64,000 nucleotides of DNA. Source: Rhynchonema sp. JSB1_4. Its lineage: Eukaryota > Nematoda > Chromadorea > Monhysterida > Xyalidae. Below the pieces are notes generated by a model, which saw nothing but the letters and a program-made list of their open reading frames with translations, did no database searches and had not been told where the DNA came from. Location of the stretch: positions 24,877 through 88,876 of the forward strand of contig JASAMV010000804.1 of NCBI GenBank assembly GCA_030248065.1. Direction: 5' to 3'. Made by a program: the position numbers and the translations under genes. Each line of letters opens with the position of its first letter. Position 1 is the stretch's first letter. Positions 27,868 to 41,605 of this stretch are shown one piece after another.

Positions 27868-28948
27868 TTAAACCTCGGTCGAGCCGGGTCGCATTCTGAT
27901 CTCATGCATCAACGACTCGACTTCATTAGTGGCCGGTGGGTATAGTCCGTCCACCAGCTCATGGCACTTTCTGTTGCTGCTGGCCGGTTTGTTCCCTTCC
28001 TCCACGTTCTAATGAAAGAGAAATTGAGCGTGAGCGATTTTGCAAAAAAACTTAAAAATAAGAAAATGTGTCGGAAAACGATTGAATTCGATCAAATTTA
28101 AAATTAAATTAAATTAAAATCGATAAAACACGTCGATTTCATAAAAACAGCAATTTAGGAGCAAAAATAATTTTTTTTGGAAACTCAATTTCTCTTTCAT
28201 TAGAACGTGGAGGAAGGGAACAAACCAGCCAGCAGCAACACAAAGTGCCATGAGCTGGTGGACGGACTATACATCCACTTGTGACCACGTGTCACCGGCT
28301 GTTTGTTTTCGTCATGCTTGTGCCGCAACCACCAATGGAACCCGACCACGACAGTGACTCCCCACGCACGCAACCCGGCGAAGACCAGCACTGTGAGCAG
28401 GATCAGCACCGAGTCCAGGTCGAGAGCATCGGTTCGTCGCCATTTTGTGCTCAATTCAGCGTGCGCCATCGCCAGTGTGACGCCAGTGACGACGGCCGAA
28501 TGCGCCAGGTAGGGTGTGAGCAACGCGGCACTGTCACGTTTGTACGCAATAATCAGAAGAATTATAACAAGCACTTGAGGTATGAGTTTGAATGCGGCCT
28601 GAATCATCACGGGCACTGTGACGTCAAAGTAATGAGTGGCAGACAGATACAGCACAACGCCAACAGCAGCTAATGCGATCAGAATCTCTAGGATGATGAC
28701 AAGAATAATGGCAACTCTGTAATGGCACAGACACCAGAACACTTTGTCCGATCCAAGCGGTCGGTTGTAGATTGTCTGTTCGGGCGGTTGATTGCCATCA
28801 AGTTGGTCTTGAATCAGTTGTTGTTTGTGAGCCTTGGACGGCTGACGCGCGTGAGAGAATGGCTGCAATTAGTGGTGTACTGGAAAATAGTTGACACCTC
28901 TCTTCCAAGCGCTATTTTGGGGCCAACCACGTTACAACTAACGAGCAT
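27868..28948 (-). CDS. Four-transmembrane protein, family uncertain
   Basis: Not firmly recognised. Exons: 28948-28898, 28862-28296, 28008-27868, all in phase, giving 252 aa. A polar N-terminus is followed by a short cysteine motif (FWCLCHYR) and a first TM segment (VAIILVIILEILIALAAVG). Three more hydrophobic segments follow, the second containing QVLVIILLIIAYKRD and the fourth LILLTVLVFAGL. The tail is polar and cytosolic-looking, and ends PGSTEV. The layout recalls LAPTM-like tetraspan proteins, but similarity is too weak to name it. The first exon is the least certain part. The last intron contains an inverted copy of the final exon's start; if that intron were retained, the protein would end about 21 residues later in an alternative hydrophobic tail. 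The start lies 138 bp after the stop of the SLC6-like gene. Confidence 0.55.
27940..28272. repeat. Inverted duplication of a last-exon 3' splice site
   Basis: Arms 27940-28027 and 28184-28272 are about 97% identical in reverse complement around a spacer of about 156 bp. The left arm contains the 3' splice site and first 69 nt of the last exon of the four-TM gene. The right arm is the inverted copy, inside the preceding intron. The nascent transcript could form a stem of about 88 bp that includes the acceptor. Confidence 0.85.
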
Positions 28949-29085
28949 ACCTCTTGCGGCTACACATACTTCATGCGGAATATAAATATAGGTAAGTGTT
29001 CTGTGAACCCTGTCCGTGTCCCCACCTCCAGTTCGGTGCGAACAGGTGAAAGCCAGCTGTGGACCAGACAAAAAAACGATTGGCG

Positions 29086-32000
29086 CTACCCAACAACCTT
29101 GTTGTTCGCCTTTGTCACACAAACGGTCACCAACGCAGTCAGCACGACCACGACAACGGCGAACAATGCAAAGCCGAGTTTGACAAAGTCAATTTCACGC
29201 CCAGGACTGCCGATCTCACGAACCAGACAAAACTGAAAACATAGGGGTGTAATATGAGGACAACCAATTGCCTGATTATGAGAGGCGACTGACCGCAATT
29301 GTGACCGGCACCCATCCCAGCCAGGCGGCAATGTACCAGCCACTGGCCGGCAGCCAATACTTAACCATCCAATGTTGCTCGGGTTTGATGCCCAACAGCA
29401 GCGATAGGTTTTGTTGCACATTCTCCCAGCCTGATGTTGTGAGACTGCTTTCATTTCATTGGTACAGAGGAGACAACAGTGCCAGAAATTTTCGAAATCG
29501 CCACCGGGGGGTGGTTGCGCCCCAACCTGAACACGATGATGACAACTTCCAGCTAGCTGACTTCAATTTGTTGCGTTCAAATTTACGCACGTTTTGAAAA
29601 TGAAAGTAAATTTGCGCGCCGGGGTGGAGAGGGTTGTGATGTATCAAATATATACTGTTGCGCAACCACCTCCGGTGGCGGTGGCCATTTCAAAAATTTG
29701 TGCCTAAATACATTAGGTGCAAAATGCAGTAATTCCAAACCGTATCTGAAGCAGACAGCAAATGCGAGTATCAACATGATAACCAGCATGGTCGAAAGCA
29801 GGCCGGTCTCCGTCTTGAATGCGGCGCCATGACCAAGCTGCAAGAGTAAAAACTTTTTTATGTTTTGATGGACAGAATCAAGGGACAGTCGATGTTGCCA
29901 ACCCCTGAGTTCAGGAACATTGTAACGACAGCCAGCACAACGCACACGGCCAGCAGCACAAGATGATCGTAACGTTTCTTCAGCTTCTCACACGATTCAA
30001 ATAGAGCACTCGATATTGACCAGATTAGTAACACCTGAATTGTATAATTTTGAACAAAAAACAGCCTTCGTTCGAACAGAACGTAAAGATACCTCAAATC
30101 GCCCAGCAAACACTGACCAAGGTTCCCAATTGAGAAACGAATATGGCCGCATAAAACAGACACGCGTAAAGTGCGCCCATTGGTTTGAGTGCAAATGCAG
30201 ATGGCATGATCACCTGTTCCATCCCTGTGACCAGCATCGCTGAAACACATCCAAACATGCGATGGTGATTTGAAATCGAAAAAGTGAAATTGGCATAGCT
30301 AATTTGTGTATTGATGTTATGGTAGTGCCGTAAACTGAATGAAGGAACCAAATAATGGCCCGTGCTCTCTCACAGTGATGGACTGATGAGAGGACCTATA
30401 ATCGGGCTGACTTCACGATCAACCGTTCTTCCATCCCAGTTTTTCATTGTGAAAGCGGGCTAATGAAGAATAAAAACTAACGAAATCGTCCAAAAACAGC
30501 GGTCACATTGACGTCGTGTTCGTTGTAGACGGACAGTGCGAACAAAACCGGCCGTTGACAAAGGAAGGCCAATAGAGGCACTGCCAGGACACTGAGCAAG
30601 GGTGCCAGTGTCATGTAGGGTATGGTCACGCGTTTGGGTCGTGTGAGAGAGCACAGACATGAATAGACACCCAAACCCACTGAGCTCGACAGAAACGCGA
30701 TTCGCAGCAGCGTGGCGCAGTCCTGTAAGATGGTCTCGCTTTGCCTGATGTTTCATCATAAAGTCCATGACAGTGGGACAGTAGCGGCACATGGATGGGT
30801 GTTGAGTGTTCACCGTTTCAGTTTGCATGAGGTTGATTTTTTTTGGTCTGTTAGCCATTACCTAGCTTGATCACTCACCATCTTGTGAGCAACATCTGAA
30901 AGTCTGGCTGACACAGTCATACGCTCTTGAGAAATGTCCGTAAATAGGAAGAACGGCTGTGCATTTCTTGTTGATGATGATGTTGATGATCAATTATCAA
31001 AATAAAATCGAACGCAAAAGAACACTCACGACCGGATACGCAGCGATCAAAACACGTTCGAGGTCGCGCGGCAGAATACGACTGAAATCGTGCGCAAACG
31101 ACAGCAGAATGTTCAAGAGCACAAGCAGACCGATCGGGACGAGCAGAAACAAATAGGACAATTTGGCGAGCAGAGGTGGTTTGAGTGACACGACGACAAA
31201 CGCACACGCTGCCGTGCCCCATACAGCCAGGGTGGGCAGGATTTGGAGGGAGACCTTGCGGGGCACAGGGGGAGGACCGGACAGATCGTCCATGCGTGAC
31301 ATCATTTCGGATGGATCGGGCTTGTCAACACCATTCACTTGCGACCTGCAATCGGTGGTCGCAATGAAACTGGGTCCCCACAGTGGACAAAACCTAAGCC
31401 GAGGCACGGGCTTGGTCCTACTTTCAAGTCGAGGCCAAAATCGAGCCTGCTTTCGAACGTCAATATCGACTCGCATTTACATGACCTGTACAGATGAATC
31501 GCGATTGATCAAAAGTCAAATGACACCAACATGAAATATTCCAAGGCGGCTGGCATTTTCGGCAGATTGGGCGCGAACAGATCGACCATGTTGATCTCAT
31601 TCGGGTCGTCCGTCTGACACGAGCCCGTCTTGTAGATTGCTTCGTTGCCCAGTTGCTCGCGACAACGTTGTGAGTCCAGCGGGGAATGACAAGCTGCAAT
31701 CGCATGTTGGTATTGTACACTCTCTTTATAGTAGGGGGAACGGGTGGCGCAGTGACACCAATTTTCCGTTGTCCTGTTAATTATTGTTATATCACTTAAT
31801 TCACGTGAGTCACATACAGTACAATGAATGAGTCCCGATGACGTCACCATTTTGTGGGTTGACCGAGTGGTTTCATTTTGGAGAAGAATATAAACAAAAC
31901 ACATCAGCGCATAATGAGAACGGGGTCCCAAAATCTACCATTTCGCGACCAACCCATTTCCAAATTCCATTCATTGCCACATTTCACATGCGCCATGTTG

Positions 32001-32660
32001 CCGTGGTAATGGATGGAAAAGCCGAAGTACAGCAACGACAACGCTGTCTGTCGACAAATAAGGATCGCCCAGAGAGCAGAGATGAACCACATTGTGTACC
32101 CGATACCTGGGCAATGCATCGAAATGGGTACACTGTACGTAGATGTCAAACTTGATGATCGGATCGCTTCTGCCGTTGCCTACGTGACTTTTGATCCAAA
32201 CCATGTATTCTCGCAACAGGTATGTAAAGACACACAAATTCCATCCGCACCTCTCATAGCTGGCGCCATCGCCCCCAACGACCGAATGATATTGGCTTTG
32301 CCCAAGTAACCGACAATTTGCTCCAAGTGAACCAACGGTGCCATAATCACCAGTGACATCGCTATGTACACGGCCAGGGTGTACCCTGATTTATAGAGCA
32401 AGTCTAAAATTACATTTGTGTGAATAAAGCGATCGGTTTGGCTTGCCAGGTGTGACAGGTCGTCGCCAGTGAGGTGATAGCATGACAAACTGCAAAAAAC
32501 TATCACAGAACTCGACTCGAAACACAAATTTCGGCGCAAACTTACAAAACTGTGCCACCATCGCGTTGGTTAGGTGCCACACCGTGACGAAACTGAACGC
32601 AAAGCTGACGCATGTGACCACATAGTCGATATTGTGAGAGAACACATAATTTCGAGCCAT
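29086..32660 (-). CDS. Divergent SLC6-like (neurotransmitter:sodium symporter) transporter
   Basis: Predicted 12-TM plasma-membrane transporter of the SLC6 fold. Exons (transcript order): 32660-32546, 32403-32251, 32106-31954, 31693-31531, 31345-31033, 30722-30482, 30239-30118, 30034-29903, 29837-29741, 29430-29294, 29232-29086; 590 aa, normal for SLC6. Family landmarks keep their order: TM1 ending SFVTVWHLTNAM, then FYLLYKSGYTLAVY (cf. PYLCYxNGGGAFLIPY), TM2 with HLEQIVG, the RGIGY turn before TM3, and the extracellular loop CGNEWNLEMAC matching the CxxxWNTxxC disulfide loop. Later come MPAALEYFM, TM6 with SSSVGLGVYS, and the late block NVQQNLSLLLGIKPEQHW. The canonical GNVWRFP of TM1 and the GGGAF stretch are altered, so sodium coupling and substrate are uncertain. 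The start ATG is the first in the TM1 exon. Confidence 0.72.
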
Positions 32661-35600
32661 TATTCTTATAAGATTTTGTGAGGCTGTGAGAATATACTCC
32701 GGGATTTTACGCCAGTTTTCTTGCAATCCAAAATTATCACTCACTGCACGGCGGCAGCGAGTAGATTGAGGCCAGCCGTAGTTTTTAGCGCATAAGTATT
32801 TTACAATTATGTTTCTGGTCGGTCCACACATACGTACATACAACAGAGTTTTTACAACCGGCAAATTTTCACATATGAGTAAACTTTTTTAACAAGCACA
32901 AACTAGTTTTTTTGACCTTCAACTAACAAACAAACCCAACACAGTCTGCTACAGCACTCCACTGCCAAACTACTTGAGTTGAAACTCGGGTGGGCACGGT
33001 CTGTATTCTCTTGCAAATTGTTTTCAGCTATGATGGTTTTATTTTTTATTACTGTAAATGTGAGCTGCACACAATGCGCCAAGTTTTTAGTGCATGATGT
33101 AATCGTGAACTTTCGATAAATTGGATTCAGACCCAACGAATTGCAAAACGTTTATAAGCTGTAACTTATATCACTTTTTTCGACAATGCTGGCCGTGTCC
33201 AAGTTTTCTACTCCTCTACCTTGCAATTGTATGTTACATTTGATGGCTATGCTGTGACCAGATGCACCCTCGTGCAACTTAATAAAAAACAAACTTGTGA
33301 AATTTTCTGCGTCATGATCACGTTTATTTAGCGTTACTTTGAGAGGAAAAGCAACGAAAAGCAAGTCCGCGTTATAACTTGGGACAAAGCATGTTTTTGC
33401 AACACAACTGAACAATTTGGAGAGGGCAAAGTGCACAATGTTGTTTTTCTTTGCGATGTGCCAGTTGGGACTGGAAGGAATACCGACTGGAACACATGCA
33501 TTCTGGTCAGAAACCCCACACTATACCAGCTTATAACAATGCAGGTTAAAGTTTCAGAGTCGATCATTCATTTCTTGGATTTGCGTATGTTTCTTATTGG
33601 TTATCCATCTATAAAATTAAAATATGACGCCAATAAAGACTGCCACCACCCAATGGTCGCAATCGGAAACACCGAAATAAAAAAAATTCCGCAGCTGTAA
33701 AGCCACGAAAATTCAGATCATAAAACTGGAGATCGTGACCGAAGCACGCATGGGACAGGAAAAAATATTTGTGCCAAGCCCCGAGGTGCATAACTTGCAT
33801 TGAATAATTTTTATATTTTCAATCCTGTGCTGTCTTTTTGTGTATTTATACGCTGCTGTTGTTCTTCGTTGCTGTTAGCTCCGTAATAATGCGGCTGCTA
33901 CGTCACACCAATTTATGGGTTCATGTGACTTGCATGGATTACCAGACACTGGTTGTTTTTAAAATTTTGCTTCAGACCTTACACATTCTGTGTTTGACGA
34001 CATTCAAATCCGGTGACAGAAAACCTTACCACTCATTTCCGATTGACCACCTCCCCCTATTCATAACCATGATTTGTGATGAAAAAACCGCTTGCTACTC
34101 CTAAATATTAAAACAGCGTTTTATCAATAACACTTTGCTTGTTGTCCTCATTAGTCCGACACACAGTATTTGGCGTGCCAAAACGCAGTATCCAGATAGA
34201 TGAGTACCTGGTTGCCTTGAAGAAAGTCCGAAGACAGATGCTCAGCCCATTTTTGTTTATTGGTTTCAAAAATTCCACACATTTTGGTGCGCTCATAAAA
34301 GCTCGCATCATCAGATTGGCCAACGTATACAACAAAGGCTGACACGACAAGCTATAAATTGCTGGAACTGTCTTTCGGCTTGTTTCCCAAAGATTTTTGC
34401 AGCCGAAAATGCAGTATACGCAATAAATTCAGCCGATTCTCGGATAAGCCGCGATCGGAAACGCTACATTTTTTAAAAGCGCACTGAAAGTTTTCGACTG
34501 TGCTGTTCCCGACATCTGGCCTCTTGTATTATACATTAGTTCACCTTTGTGTTTAGCAAACGTCATTAACCGAAGTCAGTGCTGTCGCTCAATCTTATGT
34601 AAAGTGACGCAAAAGAAGTTCGCATTTTTGGCGATGTTTGGCTGGCACCCGGAAAACAGCCCACTAAATGCCTTCGCGTGGCCGTAAAGGGTTGAAAGCC
34701 AAACTTGCGAGCGATTGTCCCCGCTTCACATTGTGTACCACGGGCACACAGTCCGAGCAGATTTGGAAACTTTGGGTAAAATCTGCAATGTGTTCTACAT
34801 ATGTACCCTTGCGAAGTAATTATAATGGTTAGGTTACTGCTAAAACGTTTTGTGTTGTTTCTAAGATCAGTCAACATACATTCACCTGCGCTACATTACA
34901 TAAGGAAAGCGCGACGCAATCAATTTCTGGCCGTGGATGTCTAGGATATTGCTTATTCCTTGCCAGCAAAAAGACAGTTTTCGTTTCTGGTCATAAATTT
35001 CTCGGCTCCAGAAGCTGCTAGTTTTTCCTGAAATACTAACTATCGAGGTGCAACACCGCCACCATGGGGTGGTGCTTGTCCGATAATGTCGCTGTTTCTT
35101 GCAAGTGAGACAAATTTTGCGTCCTGACCGTGCCCGAAATCAACACGTGGCCCAGCTTTGCAGGTGTTTCCTTTATTATGGCGCTTCAACTTACACATTG
35201 GCTTAAACTTTGTTCCCCAAAAACATTTCACACATAACCGCAATCGTGTGTGTGTGTTTGTGACATCAATCACAATGCGCGGCGGTGTGGAGTTGAAAGA
35301 CAAATGACTCTGCCGGAATGCCATTTTAGTGCTTCTTACAATTGCTGCTGCCGTTTGTTTCGCTTTTTAACAATTTTTGAGCTCGACTTTTCTCTTACGT
35401 GACTATCTTCCATACCATTTTCAACGCGGTGGTTGGATGGACGGTTTATGCACACATGAACCATCACCTACGGGAACAATGGGGTACGGGCTTTCCCCAC
35501 GGCGTGACCCAGACCCAACAACATTTTCAACCAGGCTCTGGTGCTCTTGTACCTTTACATTATTTAGAGGAAATTACACAGATACCGTAGTCTTGTGGGT

Positions 35601-38600
35601 ACACAGACACTGTCAACTACCCCGAAATTGTTTTTTGGCATTGCATGACAAACTCCGTGGTAAACACAGAAAGTTCGGAAAGGAGCCAGATCCTCAGAAA
35701 CTTCTTTGTGACCGCATTTAGTATCGATCAACAGCTGAAGTCAAGTCAGCCACTATAGGACTGGTACCGCAGATGTCATGGCGAAGGAACCAAAAATAGT
35801 AATGAGAACATATTCCTCCCGTGTTTGACGCACGTCGAAAACCGGTGTCGCTATGTATAATTTTCACATTATTTGTCTGATTTTCATTCCCAATCAACCG
35901 GGACAGTTGTTTGTATCCATTACAAGGCCATGTAATGCACTTGTCTTCCAATGAACTTGTGCAAAACTATGCGGGAATGTTGTAAAAACGATACAACGTT
36001 TTGACAACCATTTGGCGCGGTGTGTAGCGTTTGTGCCTATGAACCACATTGCATACATGTGTAGTATGAAAATACATAGTTTTTCAGCATTTTAATTTTA
36101 TGACACTACTGTTTGGCTTCAATACTCTTCAATGTGTACTTGTGTCAGAAGTCTTTTGTTGCACTGGACTTCTTGAAATGGAAAATTACATGGTAGTACT
36201 TGTGCGGCTTCCATATTGTCTATGCCATCGGTTAATTGCCCGTTTGACGGTTGAATTTTGCTTTTGTTGTTCTCAAACATGAATCTTGTGAACTGTGGCT
36301 ATATACCCGGACACTGGAATTACACCCCTGCCCTGCTCTGTTGAACATTTCTGAACGCCGGCTACGTTTATGCAGTAGTTTTTCAATACGAACTCGATGC
36401 AACACTCAGTCCGGGACAGATCCACTTTGACATGAACATCAAGCGCGCTGCATTCAATGTCTTGCTTGAACTGTGAACTAAACTTTGTGCATATTTTGTA
36501 TGTACGGTCGCTTTAACCAAGATTGAACCCAACATTTATATGTCTGTCACTTGCATTTCGTGTCGTGCTCACATCGCTGGATCCTTAATAAAATAAAAAC
36601 ACATCCGTTCAGTTATATTGGCCATGTTTGTGCAGTCAAGCATTCGCTTGCACACACATGAAAACGAGTGTGTATACATCCGCCACCGTTGCCTCACAAA
36701 ACGCAACTTCAAAGCAAGATGACTGCTGTACTTGTGCGGGATATGAGGCAGAAAGTAGCTTCTTGTGTCACATGCGCAATTCGCCAGCCGTTTTTGCATG
36801 AGTGACACAAAAACTGGCTTGTATACTTGTAGAGACAAAGAGGAAAACTGTCGTACTGTATATCGGATGAACTGGGTAGCAAACCGCAAACAGCGCTAGA
36901 CCTCGAACCGGCCTGACACATTCATAGATACTCTTGTCTCGGAAGCTCAAAAAAGTTTTGAGTGGTGCGACGCGTGTTGTCTGCTGAGCAAAAATGCAAG
37001 TGACAAGCACAAGCGGTGTCGGGTCGGCCTTTTATTACTTTTTTGCTGGCAAAAGCATGCCATCATAGCAGTTCTTCGCTATCGATAGTTACTGTATTTC
37101 TCTGACGGTGTCGTTTTATTTTGCCATCGTTTGCACGTTTCGTGTACTTGTTTTTCGCTATGATAATCCCATGACAGCTGTCATTTACAGTTATGTAGGG
37201 CGCATATGACAATGATCCGCAGCTCAGCTCGCTGCGAACGTTTTGAAAGTCGTACAGTCTATCCTCTTTATAGTGACGCTCGTTGTACTTTTTGCTTTGC
37301 CTCTATCGAGAATATTTTTCATTCCCACTTTGAGTTGTCGATCACAGTGACAAAAAATGGCCGGTCACGATCGTGTCACAGTCAAGACAGCAGACTGCGT
37401 TATGAGTATTAGTGCTAGGTCTCGTTTGCGCAAAACGGTCTCGTGTGCTGTTCTGGTTAGCTGGATCTAGGCTCCCCATCCTCAGATTATAGTCACGGGA
37501 GCCCCCTTTTGTATCCAGGAAGAGATACCGCAAAATGATGGTTGCTCTAACCGCACGTAACACAAATATGGCGAGAAATGAGCCGATAGAGCTCTTCAGT
37601 TACCCGACCGGGAGGCTCAGGCGTACGGCACAGCCGTCAGAAATCGAAAACGATATTCACTCTCATGATGCACCCGTAAAATATATGAAATATTTTAGCT
37701 TCTGCTCTGACGTTCGGCACTAAATTTGAAAATTGTTAAGAAAGTTGGTTGACTCCGCATGAGACGGTGACTATAGACCACCTGATAAAATTCCAACCCC
37801 CAACCACAAATCACGCCTTTGTGGACAGCAATGCTTCGAAAAGTGGTCAGGCAAAATGTGAACAACTTGTCATTCCTAAGCAGTGCTTAACATCAATGTA
37901 AAACTTCAGTTTTAATCCAAGACCAGTCTTTCTGTCTTTTTCTTCATGCTGTGCAGATGTCCATCTGCAGGCAATCGCGGTCGACACGACTGAAAAATTT
38001 TCATCTTTCCGGCCAAATTGCGAATGTTGGGAAAGCAGGTATAAAAATAGCTTGTTTGGGGTTCGATGTTACAGAAGCGAAATTCACAGCATGTTGCAGC
38101 ATTTGCGAGCGTGTGCGTCCTATGTATATGCATACGGTATACCTGAGGGCACTTTGTGCAGGTTGTATCACACAGTTTCTTTGTAAACACAATCCGTCTT
38201 TTCATCCAGCCTTTGGTAGTTCAGAAAGTGCGCTAATTGTGTGTGCCCATGTTTTGGAGCCGGCCCCCACACAGGCAGGTGCACCCACACTCAACTTCCG
38301 CTTTCCTTGAGACAAAAATGAATGAGAGAGGTTACCACACGGTTAGTGTGAGTCAGTCCCAAATGACTCGTGTCCCACAGCCACTTTTCAATCATCAGCT
38401 GAGGTCAAGCGTGAAGTTTCACTGACCGTTGCGACTCATTGCCTTGCCTGCCGAGACGGCTTCATTTCCGAAGCCACCAAAGAAAAATTAGTGGTTGGTT
38501 GTCCTGATTGCTACCGAGACCGGCATAAGCTTTCTTGATAATATCAGTAGGAAAGTATCACTTGATTATGCCAGTGACCATGAAAACAAAGCGAAACAGG

Positions 38601-39584
38601 ATCCCGCCCACCTGGACAAAAAAACCATATCAACAAACTGCATTGGTTTTTGCCGTTTTCCGGTGTAAGTGAAAAATTGCGTGATGCGCCTGTTTTAAGG
38701 AACATTGTCGGTATATGTACATGTACATATGTATCTGCCGTCGTCCCCGCACCACCAAGAATGTCACTAGAATCCAACAAACTCCATACGAGTATTCGAC
38801 ACTTGTTTTGTTTTATTGCCTCACATTAGTGTGCAGGCAGCTCTACAAGTTTTATGTCGCACAAATAATGGCTCAACATATATTTATTGATGAGTACCAG
38901 CAAGTATATATATGTAGGTAGACATGTTCTAGCTGCACTCAAGAACTGGTCGCAGCCAATCAACTTGACGACGGCTTTTAGTGCATCCGTTTACGGTCCT
39001 TCCCAAGAAGGCATGCCTTGGGAAAGTCTATTGCGCATTACAATGCTCGTTTTTTGTTGTTTCTCGAGTCACAACTTCTGCACACCTTTTATTTTCATGT
39101 AATTCCCATAAAGTTGTCTGAGACGTCAAAAAATCGACGGCCAAGTGACAACAACAGCACAAAACTTATGACAGCAAGCCTACCATTCGCGCAGACTTGC
39201 GCGCAGTGACAAACCGGAACATCCGCCGATAAGAATTGCGCACCGAATTCTTTCAAACCGCTTGAATCTGTGATCATTACATGCGAAATCAGCCCTGAAC
39301 GCCGCTTGTACCAAAAAGATGTGCTTTTCCTGCCTTTTGTCGCCACCATCGTTTCGATATTCGATGAAAGAAAACTGCATTGTCGCTTTTGGCCATTGTT
39401 TTCTCCACCCGGTTCTCCAGATGTTTCTCTTTCTTGGCCAGAATAAAAAAACCCGTTGGCTCACAGTTTTGCCTTTTGCGACCGCGAAGATGAATTGGCA
39501 ATATTCTGCAGCGTCATGAATCTCGCTCAGATGAAATCTCAATTTCAAGCGACGCAGAATAGACATGCTCTACCGTGTCTCCAC

Positions 39585-39945
39585 TAATAGTAGCCCTGGG
39601 CTTCTATTTTTTCAGCGACCCTCTGACCCCTTGGCTTCTATTAGGGGCTTCTATTGGGAGAGGGCTTGCATTTTTTTCAGCGACATTCTGGCTTAGCTTC
39701 GTGCATTGTGACAAAAATGCTCAATGAGGGAGCATGTAATGTATCGAGTGCACGAAAAGAGAAATGGCCCTGAACTTTGAAAATATACCCATTTTCACTC
39801 GTACCGAAGTCATTTCGCACGCGCACCGCACTGACTGTGAGTAACCTTGGGGGCTTCTGTTGGGAGGGGGCGTCAATTTTCTCAACGTATGAGCGACCCG
39901 GGGGCTTCTATTGAAAGGGGGCTTCTATTATAGGGGGCTTAAACT
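39585..39945. repeat. GGGGGCTTCTATT repeat cluster
   Basis: At least six copies of (G)GGGCTTCTATT variants, with spacers containing TTTTTTCAGCGAC. Related to the reverse complement of the palindrome at 550-793, which has GGGGGCTCTATTTTTTCACTGACC. Confidence 0.65.
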
Positions 39946-41605
39946 GGAGGACGGTATGTAGTTTGCCATTCCACTTGCTGTGTTACGGTAGCATGTACAG
40001 TATGTATCTGCTTTGTGGGCAGCTGTGTCTAAATTTAATCCATCAGGCCCAACTTTTGTTTTTGGCCGTGCTTGTGTGAAACGGCGTTTTCCTCTGCAGC
40101 GCGCCGCAAATTGTTCCCAACCGTCACACACACACACGCGCACACGAGGGGACAAAGTTTAGCAGGATGACTTATGGCTTGAGTATTGTTGGACGCTTGT
40201 CTGTTCGGTTGGTTCGGCTCGAACTCAGCCCAACCGTATATAAATTGTCATGAGATGCACCCAATATGACCGTTTGATCACGCGACTCATGTCAGTTTCA
40301 CATAAACGTGTGTGACGGAGGTCACATTAATACTAGGATTGCATGACCCTGCGTGCTTCTGTACCATGCCTGCGTGCCAAAACTACAGTCTGCAACACAA
40401 CATTTGCCATGTTCAAACTTTATCTTTCATCTGTCATCTTCAGAGGTGCCTCTGTAGCCACGACAAAACAGTTGATGGGGGCGGCTCGTAGATTCATGAC
40501 ATTACATGTGCAAAATATGGCACCCAAGTTGGTCACCTGCATTGTCATCAGAGGGCGCACGAAGGTCGGGCCCAAATCCAATCAAATGAGCGCCCCCCCC
40601 CCTAATTTTCACATGCGTTTTGCTCTATCTGCTTCAGCGCTTTTTCGGTCCTCTGAGCAAGTGAGTGGTACATGTGCATGAGTGCACCACGACAGCCGAA
40701 GGGTACCCAAAACGCCAGACCTTAGCTCTAGTTGAGCCCAGAAGTTATCGTCGTTAATGCGCACCCGTGTGGCTCTTTAGTGCGTCACAGAGCAGCAATA
40801 AACCCGCGTGGATATAGCCTGACAACATATGTATGTATGTACATAAACACACGTGAACGTGCAGTACTTGCCATGTTTATTTTCGTTGATTCAATGGTCC
40901 AACCATAGTCCATGTTTTCGTTGAAAAGCTGCACTCGAAAAGTGACAACAGTGATATGGCACAATGCTTGTACACTCCATGCGTCAAGATATTACAGCAG
41001 GTATTATTACTTGTATCGTGCACGACCGCAACTATCGACGAAGTAAAACATAAAGGTCATTTTTCAAATGTTTCTGTGCTAAAGCCTTCAAGATAAATTG
41101 TTTTGGCGGTGTGACACTGGCAGTTCCGCGACTTAAAATTCTATTTTCCGCATCGTGCTTGCAACTGATTTTGCAAGTGCTCCTGCTCACGTATATAGGT
41201 ACATACACCTATATTTGTGTGGGTTGCCGTGTTAGTTATTGAACCCTGTCACCAGCATTGGGTACGTGACAGAAAAACTATGTAGGTGCAGGTGGGATGA
41301 ACTAAAGGCGTGATTAACGGACCGGATCGGTAATGCGACGGTCACGTGACTTTGCGTACTTGGGGTGTTCTCGATGTTTGCTTGTGGCACCAGGGTAATT
41401 TTGACAATCGCAAAACTAGGTACATAGATTATCATCGGTCTTGGGAAGAATTTTTTCGGACGACATCACATGGTGTCCTCAGTAATCCCAAAATAGGTAC
41501 GGTGTGTAACCTCAACACAACATGTTGTGTAATCAAGCCCGGACTGATCACCGAGTTTGATACCGGCGCTTGTCTTTTTCAGGTCATGTTGACAAAGAGT
41601 CTACT

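Noticed and set aside
38700..38920. Possible promoter-like palindrome at TGTACATGTACATATG
   Set aside because: Short alternating-dinucleotide sequence of a kind scattered through the window; no gene begins nearby.
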